The notes beneath the pieces were generated by a model. That model did no database searches. It worked only from the letters and a program-made list of their open reading frames with translations, and was not told where the DNA came from. DNA of 64,000 nt, taken from the NCBI RefSeq assembly GCF_001885215.1, contig NZ_CP018091.1, positions 1,178,001 to 1,242,000 of the forward strand, read 5' to 3'. Positions 35,351 through 44,674 of the stretch are shown in pieces. The position numbers and the translations under genes were made by a program. Numbering within the stretch: the stretch's first letter is position 1; each line of letters begins with the position of its first letter. The DNA comes from Synechococcus sp. SynAce01 (lineage in GTDB: Bacteria > Cyanobacteriota > Cyanobacteriia > PCC-6307 > Cyanobiaceae).

Positions 35351-37504
35351 ATGTTCCTTCCGGTGATTCAGAACCATCCGGCTGGATTAGCGCTGGCGGC
35401 GACGGTGGGATTAGTGGGATTGGTGATCCCGGTTCAGGCCGTTGCCAGCGTCGGGCCGCTGGAGCTCAAGGTTCGCCGCCTGCCGGACGCCGTTGAGGTG
35501 GTGATCGAGGGCACTGGCCCCGGCCCCCAGCTGCAGCAGTTCAACAACAGTTTGGGCTGGGAAGGCCAGCTGATCCTGCCCAATCCCACCAGCCTGCGCC
35601 GAGGTCCACAACGGCTTGCCCTGCCGGAGGCGGGCTTCGAGACAATCAGCCTGGAGGGAGAGGGCGACCGCTTCGTCATCCAGGTAACGCCGGTGAAGGC
35701 CGGGGCGGCGCCGCGGCCAGTGGTGAGCGCCGATGGCCGCAACTTGATCCTCAGCTTTGCCGCCGCTCCCCAGGCCTCCCTCCAGACCGGCCGCCTCGAT
35801 CTCAACACCCCGGGCCGTGTTCCCCAGAGCGCCTTCGTGCCCCCGCTGCAGCCCAGGGCCGTCGCTCCACCCGTGGGCGACATGGCCGTGGGAAGCCTGC
35901 TGCTGCGCAATCCCAGTTTCGTGAATGTGCAGGGTCCGAGCGTCACGATGACGCTGCGCAACGCCCCGGCCAGAGACGCCCTGATGGCAGTGGCCCAGCT
36001 GGGGGGCTATGGCTTCGTCTATGTGGATGACACCGCCTCCAATCCCGGTTCTGGTTCTCCGGGGTCGCCCAATCCGATCACCGCCCAGAGAGTTGTCTCC
36101 ATCGCCTTCCGAAACGAAGGCTATGCAAAGGCCGTCAATTCGGTCCTTCTCGCCGCTGGGCTACAGGGCAAGTTAGAGGGAAATCTGATCCTGGCCGGAC
36201 CGAATGTGCTGGGCAAAACCTTTGGCTCCCAGCTCTCGAAGATCTACCGCTTGAACCAGGTGTCAGCCAACTCAGCGGCTGACTACCTCGCCAGCCTCGG
36301 TGCCACGATCAACAAGACCTTCACCACCACCTCCACCTCCAGCGAAGTGGCCTCCACCGGCACACCGTCCAACAACACAGCGGCGTCGACGGCATCCACC
36401 GCCACCACCACCCAGATCAACTCGTTCGGAGCCGGCCAGGGCCCCTTGCTCGGCCTGATCGGCACCACCGACTCCCGCTTGGGCACGATCACCCTGGTGG
36501 GCGATCCATCCCTGGTGCTGATCGCCGAGACCTATCTCAAGCAGTTGGATCTCCGCCAGCGGCAGGTGGCCCTGGCGGTGCGGCTCTTGGATGTGAATCT
36601 CGAGAACGACACGACGATCTCCAACAGCTTTGCCTTCCGCTACGGCAATAACTTCATCGTCAACGACAACGGCCAGCTGCTCGGGGCGTTCGGTCGTTTC
36701 CTGCCACCCACAGTTGGATCATTCCTTGGCGCGCCAACCGAGAATCCCGGCCTGCAAGTGCCGCGCGATAACTTCTTCGACTTCGTTCAGGCCCAGATCG
36801 TTTCCCGCAACACGACCTTGCTGGCCAGCCCCACCCTGATCCTGCAGGAGAACCCCTCGATCCTTCGCGATCCCAGTAGCGGTGGAGGCGGTGGTAGTGG
36901 AGGAGGTACTTCTCAGAACTCCTCCGCCGGACTGGATGCCTACACGATCGATTCACCGATTGGACGCGGCAGGGCGAACGAAGCGGCGGTGCGGGTCGGC
37001 ACCAATGTGATCACCAGCGTCCGGATCACTGAAACTCAGAATGGCGGCACCCAGTGTGAGCTTGAGCTCTCCACAGCCGGGCTGATTCTCGGTGCTCGCG
37101 TTGAGAAGATCGATGACAACGGCTTCGTCACCTTCTCCCTGTCCCCGTCGATTTCAGCCGTCACCGATACGGTCCCTGGCCCACCCGCCTGTACACCGCA
37201 GATCAGCATCCTGAGTGTGCGGCGGCTGGATACCGGCGCCCTGCGGGTGCGCGAAGGACAGACCCTGATCCTCACCGGCGTGATCTCCGACTTTGACGTC
37301 GCTGAAGTATCGAAGTGGCCGATTCTTGGCGACCTACCGCTAGTCGGCCAGTTCTTCCGGGCCTCGAACAACCAGCGCCAAAAACGGGAGCTGGTGATCA
37401 TGGTCACCCCGCGAATCATCCGCGATGACGAGGGCGGAACCTTCGGCTATGGCATTCGGCCCACGAGCGAGGATGCGCGCCTGTTCATGAGCAATCCCCA
37501 GTAG
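35351..37504 (+). CDS. pilQ: Secretin of the type IV pilus/type II secretion family (PilQ-like)
   Basis: A 717-residue outer-membrane channel protein. Signal peptide at the start (LALAATVGLVGLVIPVQAV), an AMIN-like beta domain (about 35-135) expected to bind peptidoglycan, then an STN/N1 region (about 190-310) and a Ser/Thr-rich linker (about 325-355). The secretin barrel is at the C-terminus, with WPILGDLPLVGQFF near residue 660 and the ELVIMVTPRII closing strand. A Gly-rich loop interrupts the barrel near residue 515. It follows pilM, N and O on the same strand, supporting a type IV pilus or DNA-uptake role. Confidence 0.92.
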   Translation: MFLPVIQNHPAGLALAATVGLVGLVIPVQAVASVGPLELKVRRLPDAVEVVIEGTGPGPQLQQFNNSLGWEGQLILPNPTSLRRGPQRLALPEAGFETISLEGEGDRFVIQVTPVKAGAAPRPVVSADGRNLILSFAAAPQASLQTGRLDLNTPGRVPQSAFVPPLQPRAVAPPVGDMAVGSLLLRNPSFVNVQGPSVTMTLRNAPARDALMAVAQLGGYGFVYVDDTASNPGSGSPGSPNPITAQRVVSIAFRNEGYAKAVNSVLLAAGLQGKLEGNLILAGPNVLGKTFGSQLSKIYRLNQVSANSAADYLASLGATINKTFTTTSTSSEVASTGTPSNNTAASTASTATTTQINSFGAGQGPLLGLIGTTDSRLGTITLVGDPSLVLIAETYLKQLDLRQRQVALAVRLLDVNLENDTTISNSFAFRYGNNFIVNDNGQLLGAFGRFLPPTVGSFLGAPTENPGLQVPRDNFFDFVQAQIVSRNTTLLASPTLILQENPSILRDPSSGGGGGSGGGTSQNSSAGLDAYTIDSPIGRGRANEAAVRVGTNVITSVRITETQNGGTQCELELSTAGLILGARVEKIDDNGFVTFSLSPSISAVTDTVPGPPACTPQISILSVRRLDTGALRVREGQTLILTGVISDFDVAEVSKWPILGDLPLVGQFFRASNNQRQKRELVIMVTPRIIRDDEGGTFGYGIRPTSEDARLFMSNPQ

Positions 37505-37544
37505 CGCCTGGTTCAGAACGTCGAGGTTCAGTGGTTCAGCTTGA

Positions 37545-38354
37545 TCAGAACGGCAGCGGCACGAACGCCTTGATCACCAGGGGGGCCAGGAATTGCAGGA
37601 GTCCCGCCGTGCCGCCCAGCAACTGGGGGCCCAGTCGATTGCCGCCCTGCACCGGCTTGGGTGTGTCAGCCAGCTTGAGCGCCGCCTGCTGCAACTGCGC
37701 GCTGGTTTCGGGCTGGCCCTGCTGGTCGTAAAGGGCCGCGGCGACGGTGAAGTCGTCGGCTGCTGCCACCGTGTTGCCTTGCTCACTGCGGCTGATGCCC
37801 CGGGCCACCCAGCTGATCGCCGCTTCGGGTTGGCGCCCGATCGCGGCGCTGAACAACTGCTCCGCCTGGGGAAACCTGCCCCGCTGGGCGGCGTCCACCC
37901 CAGCGTTGTGCCAATCGGCGTAGCTCTGCTGGGCGGGAATGACGCCCTTGGCGCCCTGCCAGTGGCTGCTGGAGAGGGCCTCAGGATCGAGCAGGGCACC
38001 GCTGAGGTCGGCGTCGCGCAGGTCGCTGCCCAGCAGGCGGGCGCCGCGCAGATCGGCGCCACGCAGGGAAGCGCCCCGCAGGCTGGTGAAACTCAGATCA
38101 GCACCGCTGAGCCGGGCGCCATCCAGGCGGGCGCCGCTGAGATTGGCGCGCTGCAACTGGGCGCCGCTCAAGTCGGCCTCCCGCAGGTCGGCCTGGACCA
38201 GATCGGCATCGGCCAAGGGGCAGTTGGCACACTGCTTGCTGTCCAGCAGACGGATCAGGACCTCGCCATCGGCCGCCCGTGCGACCGTGCCAGCCACGCC
38301 AGCGCAGGCCAGCAGGCCGGTGGCGGCAACCAGGGCACAGGCAAGGCGGATCAC
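37545..38354 (-). CDS. Exported pentapeptide-repeat protein with TPR-like tail
   Basis: A 269-residue protein from a GTG at 38354 (VIRLACALVAATGLLACAG, a signal peptide); a TTG at 38372 is an alternative. After the signal a CANCPL motif precedes about 18 pentapeptide repeats of A(D/N)LxX form (ADLVQADLREADLSGAQLQ begins the run), forming a right-handed beta helix. The remainder has TPR-like helices (WHNAGVDAAQRGRFPQAEQ). Probably a periplasmic or thylakoid-lumen structural protein; function unknown. It faces the pilQ stop, with 40 bases between. Confidence 0.82.
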   Translation of the reverse strand: MIRLACALVAATGLLACAGVAGTVARAADGEVLIRLLDSKQCANCPLADADLVQADLREADLSGAQLQRANLSGARLDGARLSGADLSFTSLRGASLRGADLRGARLLGSDLRDADLSGALLDPEALSSSHWQGAKGVIPAQQSYADWHNAGVDAAQRGRFPQAEQLFSAAIGRQPEAAISWVARGISRSEQGNTVAAADDFTVAAALYDQQGQPETSAQLQQAALKLADTPKPVQGGNRLGPQLLGGTAGLLQFLAPLVIKAFVPLPF

Positions 38355-38440
38355 GGCCGTGAACGGCGGCAATAGAGGCTGTCTAACAGGCTTTTGAGCC
38401 TTTGGCGCGCGCCAGCCGCCGCCGTGGGCACAGCTGCCGC

Positions 38441-39607
38441 ATGGCTGGTTCGTCCACTGTTGGACACGGTTCAGCAGAGACGTCGGTGAGGGATCCGTCC
38501 ACAACGGGGGAGCCAGAGGCCCGCCACGGCGGCAATCTGGTCGCCAGCGCCCGCCGGCTGGGCTGCCGCCCCGAGCAGTTGCTCGATGCCAGCGCCTCGT
38601 TGGTGCCCTTCGGGCCGCCGGCCCCGGTGCGGCGGCTGCTGCGCCAAGCGCTGGGGGCCCGAGCAGGCCGGCCCTCGCCCCTGCGCGACTATCCCGACCG
38701 GAGTTATCAGCGGCTGCGCGAGGCGATCGCCGCGGCCCATGGCCTCGATCCCGCTGCCGTGCTGCCTGGCAATGGCGCCGCCGAGCTGTTCACCTGGGCA
38801 GCCAGAGACGCAGCGGCGACGGGCACCAGTTGGTTGCCCACGCCCGGCTTTGCCGACTACCCCCGCGCCCTGGCCTGCTGGGGCGGGTCGTGGCAGTCCC
38901 TGCCCCTGCCGCTGGGGGGCCCGTTCCCGGCCGCAGGGGAAGGGGGCCGGGGCCGTGACGGTGACGATGCGATCTGGATCACCAATCCCCACAACCCCAC
39001 GGGCCAGCTCTGGAGTCGCAGCAGCCTGGAGCCCTTGCTGGAGCGTTTTGCCCTGGTGATCGTCGATGAGGCCTTCCTGCCGCTGGTGCCCGGCGGCGAG
39101 GCCGATTCACTGATCCCGTTGCTGGCCGATCACGCCAATCTGATCGTGATCCGCAGCCTGACCAAGCTGTTCGCGATCGCCGGGCTGCGACTGGGCTACG
39201 CGTTAGCGGCGCCGGAGCGGCTGAAGCGCTGGGCCGCCTGGCGCGACCCCTGGCCGGTGAACGGGCTGGCGGCCGCCGTGGGTGAAGCGGTGGTGGGTGA
39301 TCGGCGCTGGCAGGAACGGGTGCGGCGCTGGGTTGCGAAGGAGGGGCCGTGGCTGGCAGGCCAGCTCTCTGGCCTGAGTGGCCTCAGGCCGCTGCCCTCC
39401 GCAGCCAATTTCCTGCTGGTGCAAGGCGAGGGGTCACTGCTGGGGCTGCGCGAACGGCTGGAGAGCCGCCAGCTGATCCTGCTGCGGGATTGCCGCAGCT
39501 TCGAAGGGCTGGGTGAGAACTGGTTGCGGATCGGCCTGCAGGACCGGCGGGGCAACCAGCGCATCCTTCGGGCCATGCGAACAGAGTTGGCCCGAAGGAT
39601 GCGTTGA
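38441..39607 (+). CDS. Aminotransferase class I/II, CobD/HisC-like
   Basis: A 388-residue PLP enzyme. The ATG at 38441 is preferred over a TTG at 38402. Motifs: LRDYPDRSYQRLREAIA, NGAAELFTWAAR for PLP binding, ITNPHNPTGQLW, the VIVDEAFLPL aspartate near residue 210 and the Schiff-base lysine in RSLTKLFAIAGLRLGY near 245. The nearest families are L-threonine-O-3-phosphate decarboxylase (CobD), which makes the aminopropanol arm of cobalamin-type corrinoids, and histidinol-phosphate aminotransferase; the YPDRSY stretch favours CobD. It faces murG. Confidence 0.85.
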   Translation: MAGSSTVGHGSAETSVRDPSTTGEPEARHGGNLVASARRLGCRPEQLLDASASLVPFGPPAPVRRLLRQALGARAGRPSPLRDYPDRSYQRLREAIAAAHGLDPAAVLPGNGAAELFTWAARDAAATGTSWLPTPGFADYPRALACWGGSWQSLPLPLGGPFPAAGEGGRGRDGDDAIWITNPHNPTGQLWSRSSLEPLLERFALVIVDEAFLPLVPGGEADSLIPLLADHANLIVIRSLTKLFAIAGLRLGYALAAPERLKRWAAWRDPWPVNGLAAAVGEAVVGDRRWQERVRRWVAKEGPWLAGQLSGLSGLRPLPSAANFLLVQGEGSLLGLRERLESRQLILLRDCRSFEGLGENWLRIGLQDRRGNQRILRAMRTELARRMR

Positions 39608-39666
39608 ACCGATCAACCAAGAAGACCGATCAAACAGGCCAGCTCCCGCCTCTGGGGCCCAGCCGC

Positions 39667-40740
39667 TCAGACCAGCTCCTGAAGCAACAACGCCAGCCGT
39701 TGGTCCGCATCCCGCACCGCCAGCCGCTCCATGCCGTTGCGCAGGCTGAGCAAGGGATCGGCCGCCGCGGCCCCTCCCCGCAGCTTGGGGCCCAGCAACT
39801 GCCAGAGCGTCTGGGCCAGGGGGCCCTGGCCCGGAGGGTGTTGGGCGACGATCACGGCCCCGCCAGCGGCGACGGCAGCGGCGGCATTGGCGTCCTGGTG
39901 CCGATCGGCCGCCTGGGGAAACGGCACCAGGACGGCGGGGGTGCCGCAGACGGCCAGCTCACTGAGGCTGCCGGCGCCGGAGCGGCTGATGGCCAGATCG
40001 GTGTGCTGGAGCAGGCCGGCCAGCTCATCGCTGAAGGGACGCTCCACATAGCCGCTGGCGTGGATCGCTCCTACCTCCGGATCGCTGGAGCCGGTGAGAT
40101 GCACGACCCGGCAGCCAGCAGCCAGCAGCTGCGGCACCAGGGGACGCACCATCCGGTTCAGCCCGAGCGCCCCCTGGCTGCCGCCCATCACCAGAAGCAG
40201 CGGACCCTCGCCAGCGGGAACCCACGCCGGTAACGGGGCAGGCAGCAGGAAGTCCTGGCGAACCGGCGTGCCGGTCAGCAGCGGGCGACAGCGGGGCAGG
40301 CGCTCGGTTGCAGCCGGAAGGCCCACCGCCACCCGGCTGCACAGCCGCCCCAGCAGCCGGGTGACCCGCCCCGGGATCGCATTGGAGTCATGCAGAACAA
40401 CAGGCACACCACACCAGCGCGCCGCCAGGATGGCCGGGGCGGCGATGTAGCCCCCCGTGCTGAAGACCACGTCGATGCCTTCACGGCGGATCAACTGGCG
40501 CACCTTCAGGCTGGCGGCCAGCAGTTGGAACAGTTGCCAGAGTTTGCGCAGCCCCCGGCCCTGTAAGCCCCCGGCGCGAACGGTATGCAAGGGGTAGCGC
40601 GCCGGCACCAGCTCCCGCTCCAGGCGATCAGGCACTCCCAGCCACTGCACCGAGAAACTCGGCGGCAGCGCCTCGGCCACGGCCAGGGCAGGGAAGAGAT
40701 GTCCACCAGTGCCGCTGGCGGCGATCAGAAGCCGGGTCAT
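39667..40740 (-). CDS. murG: UDP-GlcNAc:lipid I transferase MurG
   Basis: Adds GlcNAc to lipid I to form lipid II at the inner face of the cytoplasmic membrane. 357 residues from an ATG at 40740 ([20 protein letters not shown]); the TTG seven codons upstream is less likely. GGTGGH-like loop at the N-terminus, [30 protein letters not shown] and the donor-binding [20 protein letters not shown] are all standard. Confidence 0.96.
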   Translation of the reverse strand: MTRLLIAASGTGGHLFPALAVAEALPPSFSVQWLGVPDRLERELVPARYPLHTVRAGGLQGRGLRKLWQLFQLLAASLKVRQLIRREGIDVVFSTGGYIAAPAILAARWCGVPVVLHDSNAIPGRVTRLLGRLCSRVAVGLPAATERLPRCRPLLTGTPVRQDFLLPAPLPAWVPAGEGPLLLVMGGSQGALGLNRMVRPLVPQLLAAGCRVVHLTGSSDPEVGAIHASGYVERPFSDELAGLLQHTDLAISRSGAGSLSELAVCGTPAVLVPFPQAADRHQDANAAAAVAAGGAVIVAQHPPGQGPLAQTLWQLLGPKLRGGAAAADPLLSLRNGMERLAVRDADQRLALLLQELV

Positions 40741-40812
40741 GGGCCTTTTCAAACGCGCCAAGCGTGCAAGCGAAGCGCGCCTAACTTATGTGAACTTCCC
40801 TGGCCGCTCCCG

Positions 40813-41562
40813 ATGTCGTTGCCCCGCCCGTCCCTGCCTGCACTGCTGGCGGCGGCTGCGTTGTGCTTCGCTCCTCTCGCGGCTGCCGCGGCCCCCAGCC
40901 TGGCCCTCCTCCAGACCCTGGAAGCCAGCCTCAACAGCGGCAACTCCGGCTCCCTCTCCGGCCTGCTCAGCGAAGGGCCGGGCCTCGATCCCAGCGAGCT
41001 GGTGGAGCGTTATGACGCCCTGCGCAAGCGCTTCCCCGATGCCCGTTGGCAGGTCAGTCCGGGCAAGGCGCTCCGGGATGGCCGCAGCACGGTTCAGATC
41101 AAGGTCAGTGGCAGCCGCAGCGAAGGGCCCTACCTCTACCGGCTGGAAGCCGAACAACTCCTGGCCTTAGGCGAGGGCGGCGGACGGCTGAACGGCCAGG
41201 AAGTGATCCGTGAAACCAGTGTGCTGCGCAGCGGTTCCGTTGAGCTGCCGATCAGCCTGCAGATCCCCGATGCCGTGCTCACCGGCCAGCGCTACGACGT
41301 TGACGTGGTGTTCGACGAGCCACTGAACGGGGCGTTGGTGGCGGGCGGAATCGCCCCGATCACCGGCCCGCAGATCAGCGCTTCGCAGAACCCGGAGCTG
41401 GAGCTCGCCGCCCTCGCCGGTGGCGGCCTGTTCAAGATCGTGCAAGCGCCGCTCGAACCAGGCAGCCAGACCTGGGCCGTGCTTTTGGTCCATCCCGACG
41501 GCATCATCAGCACCACCAAGCGGGTGCGGGTGGTGGCTGACAAGGCCGCGCTCACCCCTTGA
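40813..41562 (+). CDS. Exported protein of unknown function
   Basis: A 249-residue protein with a signal peptide (LPALLAAAALCFAPLAAAA) and no family I can name. The first third after the signal is helical (LALLQTLEASLNSGNSG), and the rest looks like beta domains (WQVSPGKALRDGRSTVQIKV, LPISLQIPDAVLTGQRYDV). No lipobox was seen. It lies divergent from murG with 72 bases between the starts, and converges on the next gene with an 11-base overlap of the 3' ends. Confidence 0.75.
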   Translation: MSLPRPSLPALLAAAALCFAPLAAAAAPSLALLQTLEASLNSGNSGSLSGLLSEGPGLDPSELVERYDALRKRFPDARWQVSPGKALRDGRSTVQIKVSGSRSEGPYLYRLEAEQLLALGEGGGRLNGQEVIRETSVLRSGSVELPISLQIPDAVLTGQRYDVDVVFDEPLNGALVAGGIAPITGPQISASQNPELELAALAGGGLFKIVQAPLEPGSQTWAVLLVHPDGIISTTKRVRVVADKAALTP

Positions 41563-42433
41563 ACCAGCGGATCAGGGCCGACACGTCCTCATCCCCGTGG
41601 CCGGCCTCGATCAGGGCGTCTTCGATCGCCGCCACCCGTTCGCCGATCGGCAACTCCAGCCCGGTGGCGGCTGCCGCGGCCAGAGCGATGGCCAGGTCCT
41701 TGCGGTGCAGCGCCAGCTTGAAACCCAGCGGGAACGACCCCTCCAGCATGCCGCCAGCCCGGTTCTCCAGGGCCCAGGAGCCCGCCGCCCCGCTGGCGAG
41801 GGCCTGACAGACCGCCGCCATCGGCAGCCCCAGCCGCTGGCCCAGGGCCATCGCCTCGGCCACGGCGGCGTAGCTGCCGGCCACCAGCACCTGGTTGACC
41901 GCCTTGGCCTGCTGCCCGCAGCCCACCGGGCCGAGGTGGGTGATGCGGCTGCCGACCACCTCCAGCAGGGGGCGGGCCCGCTCCAGATCGGCCATCGTTC
42001 CGCCCACCAACACCGACAGGCTGCCGGCTTTGGCCCCTTCCGTGCCACCGGTCACCGGGGCATCGAGATAGGCCACGCCCTGACGGCCCAGGCGCTCGGC
42101 CAGCGAGCGGCTGACGGCCGGATCGATCGTCGAGAAGTCGATCACGGTGGCCCCTGGGCGCAATCCAAGAGCGGCCGGCTGGGCGGCACCGAACAGCACG
42201 GCCTCCGCGGCGGCCCCATCGGTGAGGCATAGGCAGAGCCAGTCGGCGGCGGCTGCAGCTGCTGCCGGCGTGGGCGCCGCCGCCGCACCGGCAGCCAGCA
42301 GCGAAGCCTCCCGCGAACGTGTCCGGTTGTGAACGCTGAGCGGAAAGCCTGCGGCCAGCAGATTGGCTGCCATCGGGGCGCCCAGGGCCCCCAGGCCGAT
42401 GAACGCCAGCGGGGGGCGGAAAGATTCAGTCAT
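41552..42433 (-). CDS. NAD(P)-dependent beta-hydroxyacid dehydrogenase
   Basis: A 293-residue oxidoreductase of the 3-hydroxyisobutyrate dehydrogenase/GLYR family. The Rossmann motif is FIGLGALGAPMAANLLAAG near residue 11; the substrate motif is DAPVTGGTEGAKAGSLSVL near 119; the catalytic lysine sits in GCGQQAKAVNQVL near 171. The exact substrate (succinic semialdehyde, tartronate semialdehyde or a branched hydroxyacid) cannot be read from the sequence. Its 3' end overlaps the convergent gene by 11 bases. Confidence 0.9.
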   Translation of the reverse strand: MTESFRPPLAFIGLGALGAPMAANLLAAGFPLSVHNRTRSREASLLAAGAAAAPTPAAAAAAADWLCLCLTDGAAAEAVLFGAAQPAALGLRPGATVIDFSTIDPAVSRSLAERLGRQGVAYLDAPVTGGTEGAKAGSLSVLVGGTMADLERARPLLEVVGSRITHLGPVGCGQQAKAVNQVLVAGSYAAVAEAMALGQRLGLPMAAVCQALASGAAGSWALENRAGGMLEGSFPLGFKLALHRKDLAIALAAAAATGLELPIGERVAAIEDALIEAGHGDEDVSALIRWFKG

Positions 42434-42516
42434 GGTCGGGCGCCAACGGGTAGGAGTTCAGTCGGAGATGCAGCCAAGGCCAGGGCCACGATGGTTGGGT
42501 TCAACGCCCCAGATCC

Positions 42517-42951
42517 ATGTCCCGATCCCTCACCCTGCAGCGCTTGTTCTTGCCGCCGGTCGCTGCTGGCCTGGCCATGCTGCTCCAGGTCGATTCTGGA
42601 AAAGCCCAGACCAACCCCAACCCTGCGGTTCGAGTCCCAGCTGGCGAGCGGGTGCAGCTCAGCGAGAGCCAGAAGCAGGAGATCTTCAAGTCGCGCCACA
42701 GCTGGGCCCTGCGGGACAACGCCGCCCAGATGGCCATCCTCAAAGACAACGAGCGTTGCCTCAAGGCCGCCGCTGACATCGAAGCGTTGCGTCGCTGCCG
42801 CGGCGAGCAACGCAAGGAGCTGCGCGAGGTGATGCAGACCACGCGCAGCGAAAACCGTGCCCTCGCCCAACGGCTTGGGATTCCCATGCCCGAAGAGCGC
42901 GGCAGGGGTCAAGGCCGAGGCGGCAAGCGCAACCCCACGCCACAGCCCTGA
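42517..42951 (+). CDS. Small exported basic protein of unknown function
   Basis: A 144-residue protein with a signal peptide (LFLPPVAAGLAMLLQ, cleavage probably after GKA). The mature part is charged and helical (ILKDNERCLKAAADIEALRR) with two cysteines near residues 81 and 93 that could form a disulfide, and a Gly/Arg-rich C-terminus (GRGQGRGGKRN). It is divergent from the dehydrogenase (83 bases between starts) and converges on pgk. Not recognised. Confidence 0.72.
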   Translation: MSRSLTLQRLFLPPVAAGLAMLLQVDSGKAQTNPNPAVRVPAGERVQLSESQKQEIFKSRHSWALRDNAAQMAILKDNERCLKAAADIEALRRCRGEQRKELREVMQTTRSENRALAQRLGIPMPEERGRGQGRGGKRNPTPQP

Positions 42952-42975
42952 GCGACAGCTTGAGGCCCCTTGAAG

Positions 42976-44181
42976 TCAGGCGTCGTCGAGGGCGGCGACG
43001 CCGGGGAGCACCTTGCCCTCCAGCAGCTCCAGGCTGGCGCCGCCACCGGTGGAGATGTGGCTCATTTTCTCCGCCACACCCACCTTCTCGACGGCCGCCA
43101 CGGAGTCACCACCGCCGATGATCGTGCAGCAGCCCGTGCCGCTCAGCTCGGCGAGGGTGTGGGCCACACCGTTGGTGCCGGCGGCGAATTTGTCGAACTC
43201 GAACACGCCCATCGGCCCGTTCCAGATCACGGTTTTGCAGTCGGCCAAGGCCTCCTGGAAGGCCTGGAGTGAATCCGGGCCGATGTCGAGGCCCATCCAG
43301 CCGTCGGGGATCGCGTCCACCGCGGTGGTGAGCGTGTTGGCGTCGGGGGAGAAGGCGTCGGCGAGCACGACATCGCTGGGCAGCAGCAGCTGCACGCCCT
43401 TGGCCTTGGCCTTGGCCTCGAGCTCCTTGGCCAAGTCGAGCTTGTCGTCTTCAACCAGGCTTTTGCCCACCGCCAGGCCGCGCGCCTTGTAGAAGGTGAA
43501 GATCATGCCGCCGCCGATCAGCACCTTGTCGCACTTGTCGATCAACGACTCGAGCACGCCGATCTTGCTGCTCACCTTGGAGCCGCCAACGATCGCCGCC
43601 AGCGGACGCTTCGGCTCATCGATGGCGCCCTGCAGATACTGCAGTTCCTTTTCCATCAGCAGCCCGGCCACGCTGGGCTTCAGGTATTCGGTCACGCCGG
43701 CGGTGGAGGCATGGGCCCGGTGGGCGGCGCCAAAGGCATCATTCACATAGACATCGGCCAGGGCGGCCAGCTTGGCGGCGAAGCCGGGATCGTTCTTCTC
43801 TTCCTCAGCGAAGAAGCGCACGTTCTCCAGCAGCAGCACATCGCCATCGGCCAGGGCCGCCACCTTGGCTTCGGCGTCAGGGCCGATGCAGCTGTCGGTT
43901 TTGAGCACCGGCTTGCCCAGCAGCTCACTGAGGCGGGCCGCCACCGGGGTCAGCCGCATCGCCTCATTCACCTGACCCTTGGGCCGGCCGAAATGGGCGG
44001 CCAGAATCACGCGGGCCCCTTTGGCAGTGAGCGCGTGGATAGTGGGAAGCGCGGCGCGGATCCTGGTGTCATCGCTGATCGCCCCCGAGTCCGCCAGCGG
44101 AACGTTGAAATCGACCCGCACCAGCACCCGTTTGCCCTGGAGGTCATCGCTGCTGAGGCTGGCCAGGGAACGCTTCGCCAT
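42976..44181 (-). CDS. pgk: Phosphoglycerate kinase
   Basis: Interconverts 1,3-bisphosphoglycerate and 3-phosphoglycerate with ADP/ATP in glycolysis and the Calvin cycle. 401 residues from [29 protein letters not shown] and [15 protein letters not shown] bind substrate; the nucleotide site includes [25 protein letters not shown] and the [13 protein letters not shown] loop near residue 360. Confidence 0.98.
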   Translation of the reverse strand: MAKRSLASLSSDDLQGKRVLVRVDFNVPLADSGAISDDTRIRAALPTIHALTAKGARVILAAHFGRPKGQVNEAMRLTPVAARLSELLGKPVLKTDSCIGPDAEAKVAALADGDVLLLENVRFFAEEEKNDPGFAAKLAALADVYVNDAFGAAHRAHASTAGVTEYLKPSVAGLLMEKELQYLQGAIDEPKRPLAAIVGGSKVSSKIGVLESLIDKCDKVLIGGGMIFTFYKARGLAVGKSLVEDDKLDLAKELEAKAKAKGVQLLLPSDVVLADAFSPDANTLTTAVDAIPDGWMGLDIGPDSLQAFQEALADCKTVIWNGPMGVFEFDKFAAGTNGVAHTLAELSGTGCCTIIGGGDSVAAVEKVGVAEKMSHISTGGGASLELLEGKVLPGVAALDDA

Positions 44182-44290
44182 GGGGGAATGGTCTGGGGAA
44201 AAGATTGGGCGAGGCTAGGCCCCGGCCCAGCGGGCGCTAGGACAAGAGAGTCAGATCCCACCGCCCGCCTTTTCAGCCGGACTTCGAACG

Positions 44291-44674
44291 ATGTTCAGCA
44301 CTGTTCTGTTTCCCATCGATCAGAGCCGCCAGACGATGGACACCGCTGCGGTGGCCCTGGAGCTTGCCCAACAGCATTCCAGTCGGCTGGTGGTGCTCTC
44401 GGTGGTGGAAGAAGAGGAAGGGGCGATGCATGATGCCGCCGCCGTCGCCCGGCTGCTGGAGCAGGCCCGCGTGCACTTCGAGCAGGCCGGCATGGCCTGC
44501 GAGGTGATCGAACGGCAGGGCAAACCAGCCTTCGTGATCGGCGATGTGGCCGATGAGATCAACGCCGATGTGATCGTGATGGGCACCCGCGGCCTCAGCC
44601 TCGAGCCGGGCGAGGAGAGCACCGCCTCGCGGGTGATCCAGCTGGCCCCCTGTCCGGTGCTGGTGGTGCCCTGA
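44291..44674 (+). CDS. Universal stress protein (UspA family)
   Basis: A 127-residue single USP domain, a small alpha/beta protein often binding ATP or AMP. It starts MFSTVLFPIDQSRQTMDTAA, and the C-terminal VIVMGTRGLSLEP and SRVIQLAPCPVLVVP match the family nucleotide loop in position, although the usual G-x9-G-S/T spacing is altered. Its stop overlaps the next ATG by one base (TGATG), so it is coupled to rbgA. Confidence 0.9.
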   Translation: MFSTVLFPIDQSRQTMDTAAVALELAQQHSSRLVVLSVVEEEEGAMHDAAAVARLLEQARVHFEQAGMACEVIERQGKPAFVIGDVADEINADVIVMGTRGLSLEPGEESTASRVIQLAPCPVLVVP

